Notes: generated by a model not told the origin, from the sequence alone. Shown: positions 1 through 10,084, counted from the first letter of the stretch. The stretch: DNA of 64,000 nt from Devosia algicola (GCF_028816455.1 NZ_CP118246.1:2618501-2682500), one strand, 5' to 3'. A program made the numbers and translations.

Positions 1-1
1 C

Positions 2-916
2 CATTTCACCAAGGCGCAATGGTCCAATCTGCGTGCCGATGAAAAAATGACCTTGAGCCGGGAGGACGTCAAGCGCCTGCGTACCTTGTCAGATCCGATA
101 TCGCTTGAGGAAGCCGAAGACGTCTATCTGCCGCTGACCCGCTTGCTGTCGTTCTATGTCGAGGCGGTCCAGGGCCTGCACAATGTCTCGACCCGGTTTC
201 TCGATACGCCCGACCAAAAAGTGCCCTTTATCATCGGCGTCGCCGGTTCGGTCGCCGTGGGCAAATCAACCACCGCCCGCATCCTGCGTGCCCTGCTCCA
301 GCGATGGCCCGCCAGCCCCAAGGTTGATCTGGTGACAACGGACGGCTTTCTGCATCCCAACGCGGTGCTCGAGGAGCGCGGCATCATGGAGCGCAAGGGC
401 TTTCCCGAAAGCTACGACAGAGCCCGATTCGTGGCTTTTCTGGCAGATATCAAATCAGGCAAGGCGGACGTCGCCGTACCGGTCTATTCGCATCTGGTCT
501 ATGACGTGGTGCCGGGCGAGTTTGTCACCATCGACCGCCCTGATATTCTGATCGTTGAAGGGCTTAATATTCTCCAGCCCGGCGATCTGCCGCGCACCGG
601 CAAGCCCATTCTGTTCGCCTCCGATTTTCTGGATTTTTCAATCTATATCGACGCCGCCGAAAGCGATCTGCGCGACTGGTTCATGGAGCGATTTTTCCGA
701 CTGCGCGAAACCGCGTTCCAGGACCCCACCTCGTTCTTTCATCGCTTTTCGCAAATGAGCCGGGATGAGGCGGGTGCCTTGGGCAAGATGGTTTGGGAAA
801 CCATCAACTTGCCCAATCTCGTCGACAATGTGCTGCCCACGCGCGGCCGCGCCGACCTGATTCTCAAAAAAGGCCCCAGTCACACAATCGAAGAAGTGCA
901 ATTGCGCCGGGTTTGA
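2..916 (+). CDS. coaA: Pantothenate kinase, type I (5' end outside window)
   Basis: CoaA phosphorylates pantothenate with ATP, the committed step of coenzyme A synthesis, in the cytosol. The frame is open from base 2 ([15 protein letters not shown]) into the ATG at 47, so the true start lies upstream of the window; 304 residues are visible against roughly 310-320 for the family, so only a few are missing. The P-loop [12 protein letters not shown] is followed by the family blocks TTDGFLHPN and [10 protein letters not shown]. In related genomes coaA usually follows the his operon, which would lie just upstream; that part is inference. Confidence 0.95.
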   Translation, partial: HFTKAQWSNLRADEKMTLSREDVKRLRTLSDPISLEEAEDVYLPLTRLLSFYVEAVQGLHNVSTRFLDTPDQKVPFIIGVAGSVAVGKSTTARILRALLQRWPASPKVDLVTTDGFLHPNAVLEERGIMERKGFPESYDRARFVAFLADIKSGKADVAVPVYSHLVYDVVPGEFVTIDRPDILIVEGLNILQPGDLPRTGKPILFASDFLDFSIYIDAAESDLRDWFMERFFRLRETAFQDPTSFFHRFSQMSRDEAGALGKMVWETINLPNLVDNVLPTRGRADLILKKGPSHTIEEVQLRRV

Positions 917-938
917 TCTGTCTCCCGGACTACACGTT

Positions 939-1943
939 CTAGCCGGCCAGGCCGTGTGCCTCGACCAGCGTTTCCAGTTCCGTCACCGGTCGCGCCCCGA
1001 TATGGCTGATGACCTCGGACGCCGACAGGCACCCGGTTTTGAGCGCGCTTTCCAGATTTTGACCGCGCGCAATGGCCAGCAGGAATCCCGAAGCGAACAG
1101 ATCGCCGGCGCCAGTGGCGTCTTCGACTTTTTTGACCGGATAGGCCGGTACTGAAACCACTTCGCCATTATGGATCGCCATCGCACCGTCCGACCCCATG
1201 GTAACGGCGGCAAGTTCGGCGTCCTTGGCGATTTCGCGCACTGCCTCACCGAGATTGTCGGTTTGGTAGAGCGATTTCAATTCATGCACATTGGCAAATA
1301 CATAATCGATGGTCTTGGAACGGATGAGGTCAAGAAATTCATCCCGAAATCGGTCGACGCAAAATGGATCTGACAGTGTAAAGGCTGCAGCCTTTTCATG
1401 TTTGTGCGCATAATGGGCCGCGAGCACAAACGCCTTCTTGGCCTCCTGCGGATCCCACAGGAAACCTTCCATATAGGTTACTGTCGCTGCCCCGATCTCG
1501 TCTTCCTTGATGTCGGCTTCCGTCAATTGATGACAGGCACCCAGATAGGTGTTCATGGTGCGCTCGCCGTCGGGCGACACAAAAATCATTGAGCGCGCCG
1601 TCAACGCCCCGTTCAGCAGGCGGCTGGTGCCATAATGCACGCCGGTCGAATGCAGATCGGTTTCAAACACATCCCCCAGCGGGTCCTTGGCCACCTTGCC
1701 CACAAATGCCGCCCGCCCACCGAGCGAAGCGACACCAGCCGCCGTATTTGCCGCACTACCGCCCGAAATCTGATGTTTGTCCGCGGGCATCTTGTCGTAG
1801 AGATAGGCAGCGCGATCGGTATCGATCAAATGCATGATGCCTTCGCTCATGCCTTCGGCTTCCAGAAAGCCGGGCGGCAAAGGCGCAATGACATCAACTA
1901 TGGCGTTGCCGATGGTCAGGACATCAAAGCGGGTATCGGTCAT
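939..1943 (-). CDS. PfkB-family carbohydrate/nucleoside kinase, likely adenosine kinase
   Basis: A 334-residue ribokinase-fold kinase. The N-terminal GNAIVDV, the substrate-lid block SGGSAANTAAGVASLGG and the C-terminal anion hole with catalytic Asp in DATGAGDLFASGF are all present. Alphaproteobacterial proteins of this type are annotated as adenosine kinase or sugar kinase and would salvage adenosine to AMP; the sequence alone does not fix the substrate. It converges on coaA with a gap of about 20 bp. No promoter was assigned in the 106-bp gap to nth. Confidence 0.85.
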   Translation of the reverse strand: MTDTRFDVLTIGNAIVDVIAPLPPGFLEAEGMSEGIMHLIDTDRAAYLYDKMPADKHQISGGSAANTAAGVASLGGRAAFVGKVAKDPLGDVFETDLHSTGVHYGTSRLLNGALTARSMIFVSPDGERTMNTYLGACHQLTEADIKEDEIGAATVTYMEGFLWDPQEAKKAFVLAAHYAHKHEKAAAFTLSDPFCVDRFRDEFLDLIRSKTIDYVFANVHELKSLYQTDNLGEAVREIAKDAELAAVTMGSDGAMAIHNGEVVSVPAYPVKKVEDATGAGDLFASGFLLAIARGQNLESALKTGCLSASEVISHIGARPVTELETLVEAHGLAG

Positions 1944-2050
1944 GCGCGCGATTCCGGGATAACATAACTCGGTTCGATGTACCCGATCGACTGCCGTGGC
2001 GCAACGCTTTCACCGTGATTTGGCACGCACGCGGCTGCTCTGGTTTGTCG

Positions 2051-2729
2051 TTACCGCTTGGCGGCGGGCGGCGGTGTCTTTGGTACAAACCGGCACCATT
2101 GCGCGATGATACAACGATAGCACTCAGGTTTGCGCGCCTTGCAGATATAGCGCCCATGCAGGATCAGCCAATGGTGCGCATGCAGCAAATAGGGTTCGGG
2201 TATGGTCTTGACCAATTTCTGCTCGACCGCCAGGGGTGTCTTGCCGGGCGCCAGCCCGGTGCGATTGCTGACCCGGAACAAATGCGTGTCGACGGCAATC
2301 GTTGGCTGTCTGAAATAGATATTGAGCACGACATTGGCCGTCTTGCGACCAACCCCGGGCAAGGACTCGAGCGCCGTCCTGTCGTTTGGTACCTGCGACT
2401 GGTGTTTCTCGATCAGTAGCTGGCTGAGCGCAAAAACATTTCGCGCCTTGGTGCGATAAAGGCCGATGGTGCGCACCAGATCTTCGATCCCGTCGACGCC
2501 CAGCCCCACCATCGCTTCGGGAGTTGGCGCCAGCTCAAACAAGCGTTTGGTGGCCTTGTTCACCCCTACATCGGTTGCTTGCGCCGACAGCACCACCGCC
2601 ACCAGCAGGGTAAAGGCATTGGTATAATCCAGGCTCACCCTTGGGCTCGGGATCCATCTGCGCGAACCGGGCAAAAATCGCCGCCACGTCGGCTTTGGGC
2701 AAACTGTTCACTTTTTTCGCGCGTGCCAT
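2051..2729 (-). CDS. nth: Endonuclease III (frame interrupted at 2631-2635)
   Basis: Base-excision-repair DNA glycosylase/AP lyase. The start is ATG at 2729 behind GGGAGAGA, giving MARAKKVNSLPKAD. The helix-hairpin-helix LPGVGRKTANVV with catalytic Lys, the Asp in VDTHLFRVSNR, and the C-x6-C-x2-C-x5-C [4Fe-4S] loop near the C-terminus are intact. The frame breaks after PEPKGE: removing one base from AGGCT at 2631-2635 joins it to LDYTNAFTLLVAV and gives a 225-residue protein of normal length. The indel belongs to the window-wide AGCT series. Divergent from the DUF2244 gene 50 bp away. Confidence 0.93.
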
Positions 2730-2779
2730 TCTCTCTCCCATATTTCTGGGTCTATACTGCCTTAGCGAGTTTAAAGCCA

Positions 2780-3277
2780 ATGCAAGATATTACGACGACA
2801 CCGCTGCTTTCCGCTGAGCTGACGCCACACCGGGCATTGACCCGTCGGGGACGTTGGCTGATCATTGCTGGTGCCGCAATCATGGGGGCAATGCCGGCCA
2901 TGATATCGTTGGCACTGGGGGCCTGGCCGATCGTACTGTGTGTTGCCGGCGCGGTGTTGGCAATCGCCTTGGCGCTCAATTACACCCACAAGGATGGCCA
3001 ACGCCGCGAGCGCATTGTGGTATGGACGGATCGACTTGAGGTTACGCAAATCGGCCCGCGCGGACATACTAGGTTGCGCAAATTCCAGCCGACGGCGGTC
3101 CGGTTGATCATTGACCGCGACTTTGATGAACGCACCACGGCCCTCTATATCCGCAGCGCCCGCGACAAACTCGAAATTGGCGAATTTCTCAGCGCCGACG
3201 AAAAATCCAGCTTCGCCAAGGCATTTGGTACCGCGCTGCGCAAGGCGCGTATCCGGGCCGTAAAAACCGGGTCGTAA
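2780..3277 (+). CDS. DUF2244 membrane protein
   Basis: A 165-residue protein starting at ATG 2780 (MQDITTTPLLSAEL). Two hydrophobic helices lie at about residues 29-48 and 52-71, followed by a cytoplasmic basic domain with ERIVVWTDRLEV and DFDERTTALYIRSARDKLEIG. This pattern is typical of the alphaproteobacterial DUF2244 family, whose function is unknown. It is followed after 29 bp by the ogt gene in the same direction; joint transcription is possible but unproven. Confidence 0.8.
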   Translation: MQDITTTPLLSAELTPHRALTRRGRWLIIAGAAIMGAMPAMISLALGAWPIVLCVAGAVLAIALALNYTHKDGQRRERIVVWTDRLEVTQIGPRGHTRLRKFQPTAVRLIIDRDFDERTTALYIRSARDKLEIGEFLSADEKSSFAKAFGTALRKARIRAVKTGS

Positions 3278-3306
3278 GCAATAGGCGATAGCGCTATTGT
3301 CTGGCC

Positions 3307-4177
3307 ATGAACACACATGCCCTCCCCACCGCCGATAGCGACTACCAGACCATTCGGGCCTCGATCCGCTATTTGAGCGAGACCGGTCCCGATGTTCTGG
3401 ACCTGCCTCGTTTTGCGCGTGCACTGGGGCTGACCGAGCGCCAGCTGACCGATTTGTTTCGGCGCTGGTGTGGCCTGAGTCCAAAATCTTTCGCCCAGGC
3501 CGTGGCGCTCGATCATGCCAAGTCGTTGTTGACCCAACGCGCCAGCGTGCTCGATACCACCTTTGAAGTTGGCTTGTCGTCAAGCCTCGCGCCTGCACGA
3601 TCTTTTCGTCACCTACGAAGCCATGCCACCGGGGGTCTTTCGCGCCAAGGGGGCCGGTATCGACATGATTTGGGGTGCGGCGCCCTGCCCCTTCGGCACC
3701 GCTGTGGTCACAGCAACTGATTACGGCATATCAGGGCTTGGCTTTGCCGATGACGATATCAGCGTCGAACAGGCATTTGCCGACTTGGCCAATCGCTGGC
3801 CCAATGCGCGCTTTACTCGCAATGACGGGCAAATCGCTCAGTTGGTGGCAGGAATTTTTGCGCCGCAACACTGGTCCGCCGACCACCCAGTCCGCATCGT
3901 GCTGATCGGCACTGACTTTGAAGTCAAGGTATGGGAAACGCTTTTGCGCATCCCGGTTGGTGGTGCCACCACCTATGGCGATGTTGCCAATCATATCGGC
4001 CGACCGGCGGCATCGCGCGCTGTTGGTGCTGCTGTGGGCAAGAACCCGATATCGTTTGTCGTGCCGTGCCATCGTGTGGTCGGCAGCGCCGGTGCACTCA
4101 CCGGGTATCATTGGGGCGTGCCGCGCAAGCGCGCCATCCTGGGCTGGGAAGCCGGGGTCGTCGCGGCGGCCAGTTGA
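3307..4177 (+). CDS. AraC-type HTH / methylated-DNA-cysteine methyltransferase fusion (Ada-like, frame interrupted at 3583-3587)
   Basis: Direct-reversal repair of O6-methylguanine. Residues about 10-100 form an AraC-like helix-turn-helix (LPRFARALGLTERQLTDLF). The C-terminal half is an Ogt domain with the acceptor cysteine in VVPCHRVVG and the helix ASRAVGAAVGKNP. The two halves are in different frames. Deleting one base from AGCCT at 3583-3587 turns GLSS|SLAP into GLSSSSRLHDLFVTYEAMPPG and gives 289 residues. The N-terminal zinc/phosphotriester domain of true Ada is absent, so methyl-phosphotriester induction is not expected. It may be a self-contained repair protein with DNA-binding help from the HTH. 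Confidence 0.88.
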
Positions 4178-4208
4178 CCAGCTCCTGACCGCCCTGCGAT
4201 TGACATGC

Positions 4209-4823
4209 CTAGATGTCGATCCGCTTGTCGAGCGACCCATCGGCCTTGAGTTTATAGGCGGTAGGTTGGCCGGTTGCGATTTCGCGTTTGAGGATTTCCT
4301 CGGGCGTTAGCCCTTCAATTGCCATGACCAATGCGCGTAGGGAATTGCCATGGGCTGACACCAGAATAGTCTGCCCGGCCGCAACCTTGGGTTGAATTTC
4401 TTGCTCATAATAAGGCAGCGCGCGCGCCGCCGTGTCCTTGAGGCTTTCCCCGCCCGGCGGTGGTACGTCATAGGAACGGCGCCAGATATGTACCTGCTCG
4501 TCGCCCCATTTTTCGCGCGCATCATCCTTGTTGAGACCGGCCAGATCACCATAGTCGCGCTCGTTGAGCGCAGTGTTGCGCACGATGGTGACATTGACGA
4601 TGTCCATTTCCTCGAGCATCAGGTCCAGTGTGTGCTGGGCGCGTTTGAGGCTTGAAGTGTAATAAAGGTCGGGCACGATGGATTTGGCGGCCAGGACGCG
4701 TCCGGTCTCGCGGGCTTCCTCGATGCCTTTTTCGGTGAGGCCCGGATTGCGCCAGCCGGTAAACAGGTTCTTGAGGTTCCATTCGCTCTGGCCGTGGCGC
4801 ACGAGTATCAGGGTGCCGGTCAT
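4209..4823 (-). CDS. gpmA: 2,3-bisphosphoglycerate-dependent phosphoglycerate mutase
   Basis: Interconverts 3- and 2-phosphoglycerate in glycolysis. A 204-residue protein with the phosphohistidine motif [10 protein letters not shown] at the N-terminus, the second active-site His in [11 protein letters not shown], and the substrate block [15 protein letters not shown]. The ATG at 4823 (MTGTLIL) is preferred over the ATG two codons upstream because GGAG lies six bases before it. Short bacterial dPGMs of this length are usual in Hyphomicrobiales. dapB and pyrF are its upstream neighbours on the same strand. Confidence 0.95.
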   Translation of the reverse strand: MTGTLILVRHGQSEWNLKNLFTGWRNPGLTEKGIEEARETGRVLAAKSIVPDLYYTSSLKRAQHTLDLMLEEMDIVNVTIVRNTALNERDYGDLAGLNKDDAREKWGDEQVHIWRRSYDVPPPGGESLKDTAARALPYYEQEIQPKVAAGQTILVSAHGNSLRALVMAIEGLTPEEILKREIATGQPTAYKLKADGSLDKRIDI

Positions 4824-4856
4824 TATCATCTCCAGAATTTGGGAATTAGGGGGCCT

Positions 4857-5669
4857 TCAATGGGTCAGCCCCAACACATCGTCCATACCATAAAGGCCGG
4901 GCTTCTGATCGCGTGCCCACAAGGCGGCACGCGCTGCTCCATTGGCAAATATCGCCCGATCCTCGGCACGATGGGCCAGTTCAAGGCGCTCTGATGGGCC
5001 AGCAAAAATTACGCTGTGCTCACCCACCACAGTGCCGCCGCGCAGTGTGGCAAAACCGATGCTCCCCGGCTCGCGAGCACCGGTATGGCCATCGCGCACC
5101 CGGACGGCATGGTCGCCAAGCTTTATGTCACGTCCCTCAGCCGCCGCTTCCCCCAGCAACAGCGCGGTGCCCGAAGGCGCATCCACTTTCTTGTTGTGAT
5201 GCATTTCGAGAATTTCAATGTCATAGGTTAAAAGCGCCGCCGACGCCTTACGGACCAGATTGGCCAGCAAGGTAACGCCCATGGAAAAATTGCCCGATTT
5301 GACAATGCGACCACCTGCTTTGCCCGCTCCTGCAATAGTGGCATCCTGTTCGGGTGAACACCCGGTGGTGCCAATGATATGGACCAGCCCGCGCGCGCCG
5401 GTCTGTGCTGCCAACGCAACGCTGGCGGCAGGAATGGTAAAATCGATCACCGCGTCCGCACCTTCCAGCGCTGCCTCGATATTGTCGCTGATGAACACGC
5501 CTAACGGATCGATACCGGCAAAACTGCCAGCATCCTTGCCAATCGCATCGGTCCCGGCGCGGTCAACCGCCCCATGCAACACAACGCCGTCCAGATCGGT
5601 TACAGCGCGAATATTGGCGGCGCCCATGCGCCCACCTGCACCCACAATGACTATTTTCAGATTGGCCAT
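4857..5669 (-). CDS. dapB: 4-hydroxy-tetrahydrodipicolinate reductase
   Basis: NAD(P)H-dependent reductase of the lysine/diaminopimelate pathway. 270 residues. Visible are the Rossmann motif VGAGGRMG at residues 9-16, the GTTG substrate loop, the catalytic block [15 protein letters not shown], and the C-terminal [22 protein letters not shown]. It lies 33 bp upstream of gpmA and 41 bp from pyrF, so a pyrF-dapB-gpmA transcript is plausible. Confidence 0.96.
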   Translation of the reverse strand: MANLKIVIVGAGGRMGAANIRAVTDLDGVVLHGAVDRAGTDAIGKDAGSFAGIDPLGVFISDNIEAALEGADAVIDFTIPAASVALAAQTGARGLVHIIGTTGCSPEQDATIAGAGKAGGRIVKSGNFSMGVTLLANLVRKASAALLTYDIEILEMHHNKKVDAPSGTALLLGEAAAEGRDIKLGDHAVRVRDGHTGAREPGSIGFATLRGGTVVGEHSVIFAGPSERLELAHRAEDRAIFANGAARAALWARDQKPGLYGMDDVLGLTH

Positions 5670-5710
5670 ATGCTGTTCCTCGTCTCCAACGCTCTAGCAG
5701 TTACAAGGGG

Positions 5711-6409
5711 CTAGGCCAACCGCGTGCCGCCAGCCATTTCTGCCAGAATGGCGCGGGCGGCCGCAGCAGGGTCTGCCGCCTCGACGATTGGCCGAGCCAC
5801 TACCAGATGAGTTGCCCCGGCATCGAGCGCCTGACGCGGAGTCATCACCCGCTTCTGGTCGCCGCTATCCGACCCGGCGGGGCGGATGCCGGGTGTCACT
5901 ATCGCAAGCTTTGGTCCCACGATCTGGCGCACCATGCTGGCCTCATAGGCTGCACACACCAGCCCGCCGATACCAGCCTGCCGGGCCTGGTCGGCCCGCA
6001 GCGAAACCAGCCCTGCTGTATCGCGCGCAAATCCCGCTTCCGCCACATCTTTGTCGTCCATTGATGTCAGAACCGAAACCCCCAACACCGTCAATCCTGT
6101 ACCAGCCGCCCCCCGCACCGCGGCACGCATGGCCTGGGGATAGGCATGCACCGTGAGCATTGTCGCACCGGTGGCGGCGATGGCCGCTACACCCTTTTCG
6201 ACAGTGTTGTCGATATCGAGCAATTTGAGATCGAAAAACACCTTCTTGCCTGCCGCCAGCAGCGCCTTGCCCAGGGCAAATCCATCGGCACCATAAAAGC
6301 ATTGGTAGCCGATCTTGTAAAAATCGACACTGTCGCCGAGCGACTCGATGATGCTTTCGGCGTGCTGGCGCGTGTCAACGTCCAGCCCAACGATCAGTTG
6401 TCCGCTCAT
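5711..6409 (-). CDS. pyrF: Orotidine 5'-phosphate decarboxylase
   Basis: Last step of UMP synthesis. 232 residues, TIM barrel. The signature [11 protein letters not shown] carries the catalytic Lys-Asp network, and the C-terminal phosphate loop is present in [19 protein letters not shown] is the N-terminal substrate strand. It is on the same strand as dapB and gpmA. The 49-bp gap to the upstream phosphatase gene shows no hairpin. Confidence 0.95.
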   Translation of the reverse strand: MSGQLIVGLDVDTRQHAESIIESLGDSVDFYKIGYQCFYGADGFALGKALLAAGKKVFFDLKLLDIDNTVEKGVAAIAATGATMLTVHAYPQAMRAAVRGAAGTGLTVLGVSVLTSMDDKDVAEAGFARDTAGLVSLRADQARQAGIGGLVCAAYEASMVRQIVGPKLAIVTPGIRPAGSDSGDQKRVMTPRQALDAGATHLVVARPIVEAADPAAAARAILAEMAGGTRLA

Positions 6410-6458
6410 TTGATGGCATCTCCCCGGATTTTGCGCCTAATTGCCACAGTGAACGCCC

Positions 6459-7070
6459 TTAGGCAATGGCGCGCACCAGCCAGTCGGGATCAAGTGCCTC
6501 GAACGGCGTCCAGTCGCAAACCAACCGTTGGGCAGCCCAATCAAATACTAATCCGTTGCCGCCGCCGGGATCACCGCCATGGCCTTGATCTTGCTCGCGC
6601 GTAATCGCCGTGCCGACAATATGGCACTTGAGCAATGTGCCGACCGCGCCATGGCCGCAAAATATCAGTGGTCGCGATGTGGCAGCGATTGCACCTTCGA
6701 CCGCAGCGACGATCCGGCACTGCGCGTCAATCGCCCGCTCCCAACCTGCATGGGATTTTTCTGGTTCGCCAAAAAAACAATTGGCCGCGATTTCGAATGC
6801 GTCACCCGGCAAAAACCCGGTTGCGGAACGATCATTCTCGTTAAAGACCACCGCGCTGGTAATGTCGAGACCGTGATCCTCGGACAGGATTTGTGCCAGG
6901 TCCATCGCCTTGCGTTCGGTGCTGGCGATTAGCCGTGTTTTCGGCGGCAGCCGCAATCGCTTCGAAAGATCATGGGCACGCTCGCGGCCAACACCGGAAA
7001 GTTTCCATTGCGGCACTTCTATTGCCGGATCAATCTCTACCTGCGGATGGGTCAGATAGAGCGCGTACAT
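6459..7070 (-). CDS. Histidine phosphatase superfamily protein with a degenerate RHG motif
   Basis: A 203-residue member of the phosphoglycerate-mutase-like fold. The N-terminal motif is LYLTHPQVEID, so the phosphohistidine is kept but the usual R-H-G around it is T-H-P. The second-half FCGHGAVGTLLKCH keeps the general-acid histidine region. Alphaproteobacterial proteins of this form are annotated as histidine phosphatases of unknown substrate. Two bases separate it from the upstream FMN reductase gene, so the pair is almost certainly co-transcribed. Confidence 0.75.
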   Translation of the reverse strand: MYALYLTHPQVEIDPAIEVPQWKLSGVGRERAHDLSKRLRLPPKTRLIASTERKAMDLAQILSEDHGLDITSAVVFNENDRSATGFLPGDAFEIAANCFFGEPEKSHAGWERAIDAQCRIVAAVEGAIAATSRPLIFCGHGAVGTLLKCHIVGTAITREQDQGHGGDPGGGNGLVFDWAAQRLVCDWTPFEALDPDWLVRAIA

Positions 7071-7072
7071 TT

Positions 7073-7621
7073 TCAGGCTCCGCGGCTGAAGTGTGTCAGT
7101 TCGCTCACCATCTGGTCGACCTTTCGAACGATGGCAGGTTCAATGAAGTCCCCATGGGCATCGATTGCCTGCTCTGCCGGCCCTATGCCCAGAAGGGTTG
7201 GCACCACCAGTCCACCGATCTTGGTCAGACTATCGCGCAGGTGCGATAACGCCCAGATCGTTCCGTACTTTCCAGAGCTTACCCCGCCAATGCCGAATAT
7301 GGCTTGGCGAAACGGGCTTGGGCGCTGACGACTGAGCCAGGCGATTGTGTTGACCAGCAACGGGGTCACGCCACCATTATATTCCGGGCTGGCAATGAAA
7401 ACGATATCGTGAGTCCGGAACATCTCGGCCAATCGACCCGCCGATTCGGGCACATTGTCCGGCTCCAGCTCTTCGTTAAAGATCGGCATGTCGAAATCGC
7501 CCAGATCAAGTGCTGTGACCATCACGCCGGCTTCGCCTAGCTTTTTGCCCATATGGTCTTGCAATTGGCGATTATGCGATCCCCGACGAATGGAGCCGGA
7601 AAGGGTCAGGGCGGTGGTCAT
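7073..7621 (-). CDS. NADPH-dependent FMN reductase family (flavodoxin-like)
   Basis: A 182-residue flavodoxin-fold oxidoreductase. The FMN phosphate loop LSGSIRRGSHNRQLQ is at the N-terminus and the isoalloxazine-binding SPEYNGGVTPLLVNTIAWLS lies mid-protein, as in chromate/quinone reductases of the ArsH/YieF type. The start MTTALTLSGS at 7621 is chosen over the upstream in-frame codon because the flavodoxin strand begins there. Partner gene of the adjoining histidine phosphatase; the reaction is unknown. Confidence 0.82.
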   Translation of the reverse strand: MTTALTLSGSIRRGSHNRQLQDHMGKKLGEAGVMVTALDLGDFDMPIFNEELEPDNVPESAGRLAEMFRTHDIVFIASPEYNGGVTPLLVNTIAWLSRQRPSPFRQAIFGIGGVSSGKYGTIWALSHLRDSLTKIGGLVVPTLLGIGPAEQAIDAHGDFIEPAIVRKVDQMVSELTHFSRGA

Positions 7622-7740
7622 TGTCAATTCCTGTCTTGTTTGCCTGGACCTTGCCTGCACGCTCGACTTGGCGCAAGCTCGATGTCGCAACCCCGGCACG
7701 CCGGTGCTATTCTATTTTGATCCGACAGTGGGAGGGCACA

Positions 7741-8151
7741 ATGACCACCAGTATTTTTGTGAATTTGCCGGTTCATGATCTTGAACAGGCCAAGGCGTTC
7801 TTTGGCAAGTTGGGCTGGAGTTTTAATCCTGATTTCACCGATGAGACAGCAGCGTGCATGGTTATTTCGGAAACCATTTTTGTCATGCTGCTGACACATG
7901 AGAAATTCGGCGATTTCACCCCACGGCCAATTGCCGACGCTCATAAGGTCAGCGAAGTGCTCATTGCCCTGAACCGTGATAGTCGCGCCGAGGTTGACGG
8001 GTTTGTCGACAAGGCAATCGCCGCGGGCGGCACCGAACCACGTCCGCTCCAGGATCTGGGCTTTATGTATTCACGCGCCTTTGCCGATCTCGATGGCCAT
8101 ATCTGGGAAATCATCTGGATGGATCCAGCAGCAATTCCCCCGACGCAATAA
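7741..8151 (+). CDS. VOC (glyoxalase/bleomycin-resistance) family protein
   Basis: A 136-residue single-domain VOC protein. It opens with SIFVNLPVHDLEQAKAFFGK and closes with DLDGHIWEIIWMDP, the two beta-alpha-beta-beta-beta units of the fold, with the metal-ligand Glu of the second unit present. The start is ATG 7741 behind the strong ribosome site GGGAGGGCACA; the longer open frame upstream runs antisense to the reductase. Family members of this size are often uncharacterised lactoylglutathione-lyase-like proteins; the substrate is unknown. Confidence 0.82.
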   Translation: MTTSIFVNLPVHDLEQAKAFFGKLGWSFNPDFTDETAACMVISETIFVMLLTHEKFGDFTPRPIADAHKVSEVLIALNRDSRAEVDGFVDKAIAAGGTEPRPLQDLGFMYSRAFADLDGHIWEIIWMDPAAIPPTQ

Positions 8152-8168
8152 ACGCGTAGCTGCAGGCG

Positions 8169-9317
8169 CTAGACCTCGAACATCTTCTTGAGCTTGTCGA
8201 AAAAACCGTCAGATGTCGGATTGGTTTTTTCGGTGGTCAGGTTCTGGAATTCTTCGAGAAGTTCGCGTTGGCGACGACTCAGATGCTGCGGGGTTTCAAT
8301 ATCAAGCTGCACATAGAGATCGCCGGTGTCCTTGGTACGCAGCACCGGCATGCCCTTGCCCTTGAGCCGCACCCGCTGTCCTGGCTGCGTGCCAGGTGCC
8401 ACCTTGACCTTGGCACGGGCGCCATCAAGCGTGGGTACTTCAAATTCGCCCCCGAGTGCCGCCGTGGTCATGGCGATGGGAACGCGCGCATAAAGATCGG
8501 CCCCCTCTCGCTGGAACAGATCGTGCGGTCGTAGCGAGATGAATATATAGAGATCGCCCGGCGGCCCGCCACGCAAACCCGCTTCACCCTCATTGGCGAG
8601 ACGAATGCGGGTGCCATCCTCGATGCCCTTGGGCACGTCGACCGACAATTTGCGATTTTCCTGGCGCCGTCCTTGCCCGCCACAATCGGTGCAGGGCTCG
8701 TCCATCATCTCACCGCGTCCCTGACAAACGGGACACGTGCGCTCAATGGTGAAAAAACCTTGTGCCGCGCGCACCTTGCCGTGACCGTTACATTGCCGAC
8801 AACTATGCTTGCCTGTACCCGGTTTGGCGCCTGATCCATCGCAAGTCGTGCAACCAACCAATGTTGGCACATCGACTTCTACGGTGCGGCCCAAAAAACT
8901 TTCTTCGAGCGATATCTCCAGATTATAGCGCAGGTCCGAGCCACGCATGCGCGCTGATCCGCCGCCCCCGCCGCGCCGCTGTTGACCACCACCGCCGCCC
9001 ATGAAGTCGCCGAAAATATCTTCAAAAATATCCGACATCGACGAGGAAAATTCGGGGCCGAATCCCGCGCCCCCGCGTCCGCCACCACCATTTTCGAAAG
9101 CGGCATGGCCAAAGCGATCGTAGGCGGCCCGTTTCTGGCCGTCTTTTAGCGTATCATAGGCTTCGCTGATTTCCTTGAATTTGGCCTCGGCCTCGGTATT
9201 GCCGGGGTTGCGGTCAGGATGGTGCTGCATGGCAAGCTTGCGGTAGGCGCTCTTGAGCGCAGCCTCATCCGCGCCTTTCTGGACGCCGAGCACATCGTAA
9301 AAATCACGTTTGGCCAA
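8169..9317 (-). CDS. dnaJ: Chaperone DnaJ (TTG start)
   Basis: Hsp40 co-chaperone that stimulates DnaK ATPase. 382 residues. HPD lies at residues 33-35 of the J domain, then a Gly/Phe-rich stretch with many GGGG runs (about 75-125). Four zinc-finger repeats follow ([32 protein letters not shown]) and a C-terminal substrate domain. The start is TTG: AGGAG lies nine bases before it and no ATG fits. dnaJ is separated from dnaK by an unknown gene and a terminator, so it needs its own promoter. Confidence 0.97.
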   Translation of the reverse strand: MAKRDFYDVLGVQKGADEAALKSAYRKLAMQHHPDRNPGNTEAEAKFKEISEAYDTLKDGQKRAAYDRFGHAAFENGGGGRGGAGFGPEFSSSMSDIFEDIFGDFMGGGGGQQRRGGGGGSARMRGSDLRYNLEISLEESFLGRTVEVDVPTLVGCTTCDGSGAKPGTGKHSCRQCNGHGKVRAAQGFFTIERTCPVCQGRGEMMDEPCTDCGGQGRRQENRKLSVDVPKGIEDGTRIRLANEGEAGLRGGPPGDLYIFISLRPHDLFQREGADLYARVPIAMTTAALGGEFEVPTLDGARAKVKVAPGTQPGQRVRLKGKGMPVLRTKDTGDLYVQLDIETPQHLSRRQRELLEEFQNLTTEKTNPTSDGFFDKLKKMFEV

Positions 9318-9385
9318 GTAGTCGATCTCCTAGCGCGGCAGCCGATATTTCTCCGGTGCGCATCACAGGTCAAAATTCTGCTTCC

Positions 9386-9415
9386 TAAATGGCCATCAGC
9401 GCCGCCGCCCGCAAG
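9386..9415 (-). promoter_or_regulatory. Candidate RpoH (heat-shock) promoter for dnaJ
   Basis: On the minus strand CTTG (9415-9412) is followed after 17 bases by GGCCATTTA (9394-9386), close to the sigma-32 elements CTTG and CCCCATNTA. It lies 68 bases before the TTG start of dnaJ and downstream of the terminator at 9494-9521, so it would give dnaJ its own heat-shock promoter. The spacing fits; the -10 match is partial. Confidence 0.4.
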
Positions 9416-9493
9416 GGGCAGCAGGCAGTTTTGCCTGACCAACAGGAAATTCACCCCGCTCTTAACAAGGCTTGCCCGCGCATTCAATGCCAA

Positions 9494-9521
9494 CAAAAAG
9501 GCCCGGTTCAAGGACCGGGCT
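9494..9521 (-). terminator. Rho-independent terminator downstream of the 9608-10084 gene
   Basis: Stem GCCCGGT / ACCGGGC (9501-9507 with 9514-9520), six-base loop, followed on the minus strand by a run of five U. It separates the unknown gene from dnaJ. Confidence 0.75.
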
Positions 9522-9524
9522 GGG

Positions 9525-9540
9525 TGATTCACGTGAAACC
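9525..9540. promoter_or_regulatory. parS-like ParB site
   Basis: TGATTCACGTGAAACC matches the bacterial parS consensus TGTTTCACGTGAAACA at 14 of 16 positions, including the whole TTCACGTGAA core. Intergenic, just beyond a terminator. One of five such cores in the window. Confidence 0.65.
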
Positions 9541-9607
9541 GCTCCCCGATTTTGGCAATTCATCATGTCAGGGAACCGGGTCGTGTATGCCGGTTGACGT
9601 GAGGCGC

Positions 9608-10084
9608 CTAGTCTTCGACGGCTTCTCGCTCCATACGTTCAGCACTGGAAATGCCGTGCTCCATCAGCTTTTTCCGCGCCGCATTGACTTCGTCGACTGA
9701 AAATTCATCATCGTGACGCAACACAACTGCCTCGCCGGTCAGATCGCCGCGCCCATTGGCCACCAGTGTATCGAAGCCGTCGCTAAACCCGTCTTCCATA
9801 ATCTGATCGGCAAGAACGCGCTGGGCGCCCACACGCTTGTGCTTGGCCCGCAGCTTGGTCAGCTTGGAGGACTTGCCAGCGGCAGCGGTCTTGAATTCCT
9901 CGGCGGCCGCAATGGCAGTCCAGAATTCGCGCTCGATACCGGCGTCATGGGTCTCCCCCACCAGTTCGGCAATGCGCAATTGGCAGTTGAATGCAAGATC
10001 ATCGTGGCCCAGACGCACGGCATTGGCCATGAGTTTGCGCAGCTTGATGGGATCGGTGAATGTTTGAGGATCTGGAATGTTCAT
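9608..10084 (-). CDS. Conserved hypothetical protein between dnaK and dnaJ
   Basis: A 158-residue soluble protein, charged and helical in appearance, with no signal peptide or membrane segment. The opening IPDPQTFTDPIKLRKLMANA and the region EREFWTAIAAAEEF are recognisable from alphaproteobacterial proteins of unknown function. I cannot assign an activity. Its position between dnaK and dnaJ is unusual, because these two are normally adjacent; terminators on both sides (9494-9521 and 10172-10204) indicate an independent unit. Confidence 0.7.
   Translation of the reverse strand: MNIPDPQTFTDPIKLRKLMANAVRLGHDDLAFNCQLRIAELVGETHDAGIEREFWTAIAAAEEFKTAAAGKSSKLTKLRAKHKRVGAQRVLADQIMEDGFSDGFDTLVANGRGDLTGEAVVLRHDDEFSVDEVNAARKKLMEHGISSAERMEREAVED

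Noticed and set aside
2771..3598. 275-codon minus-strand open frame
   Set aside because: Antisense to the DUF2244 and ogt genes; composition is Arg/Gly-rich shadow coding and the sense proteins match known families.
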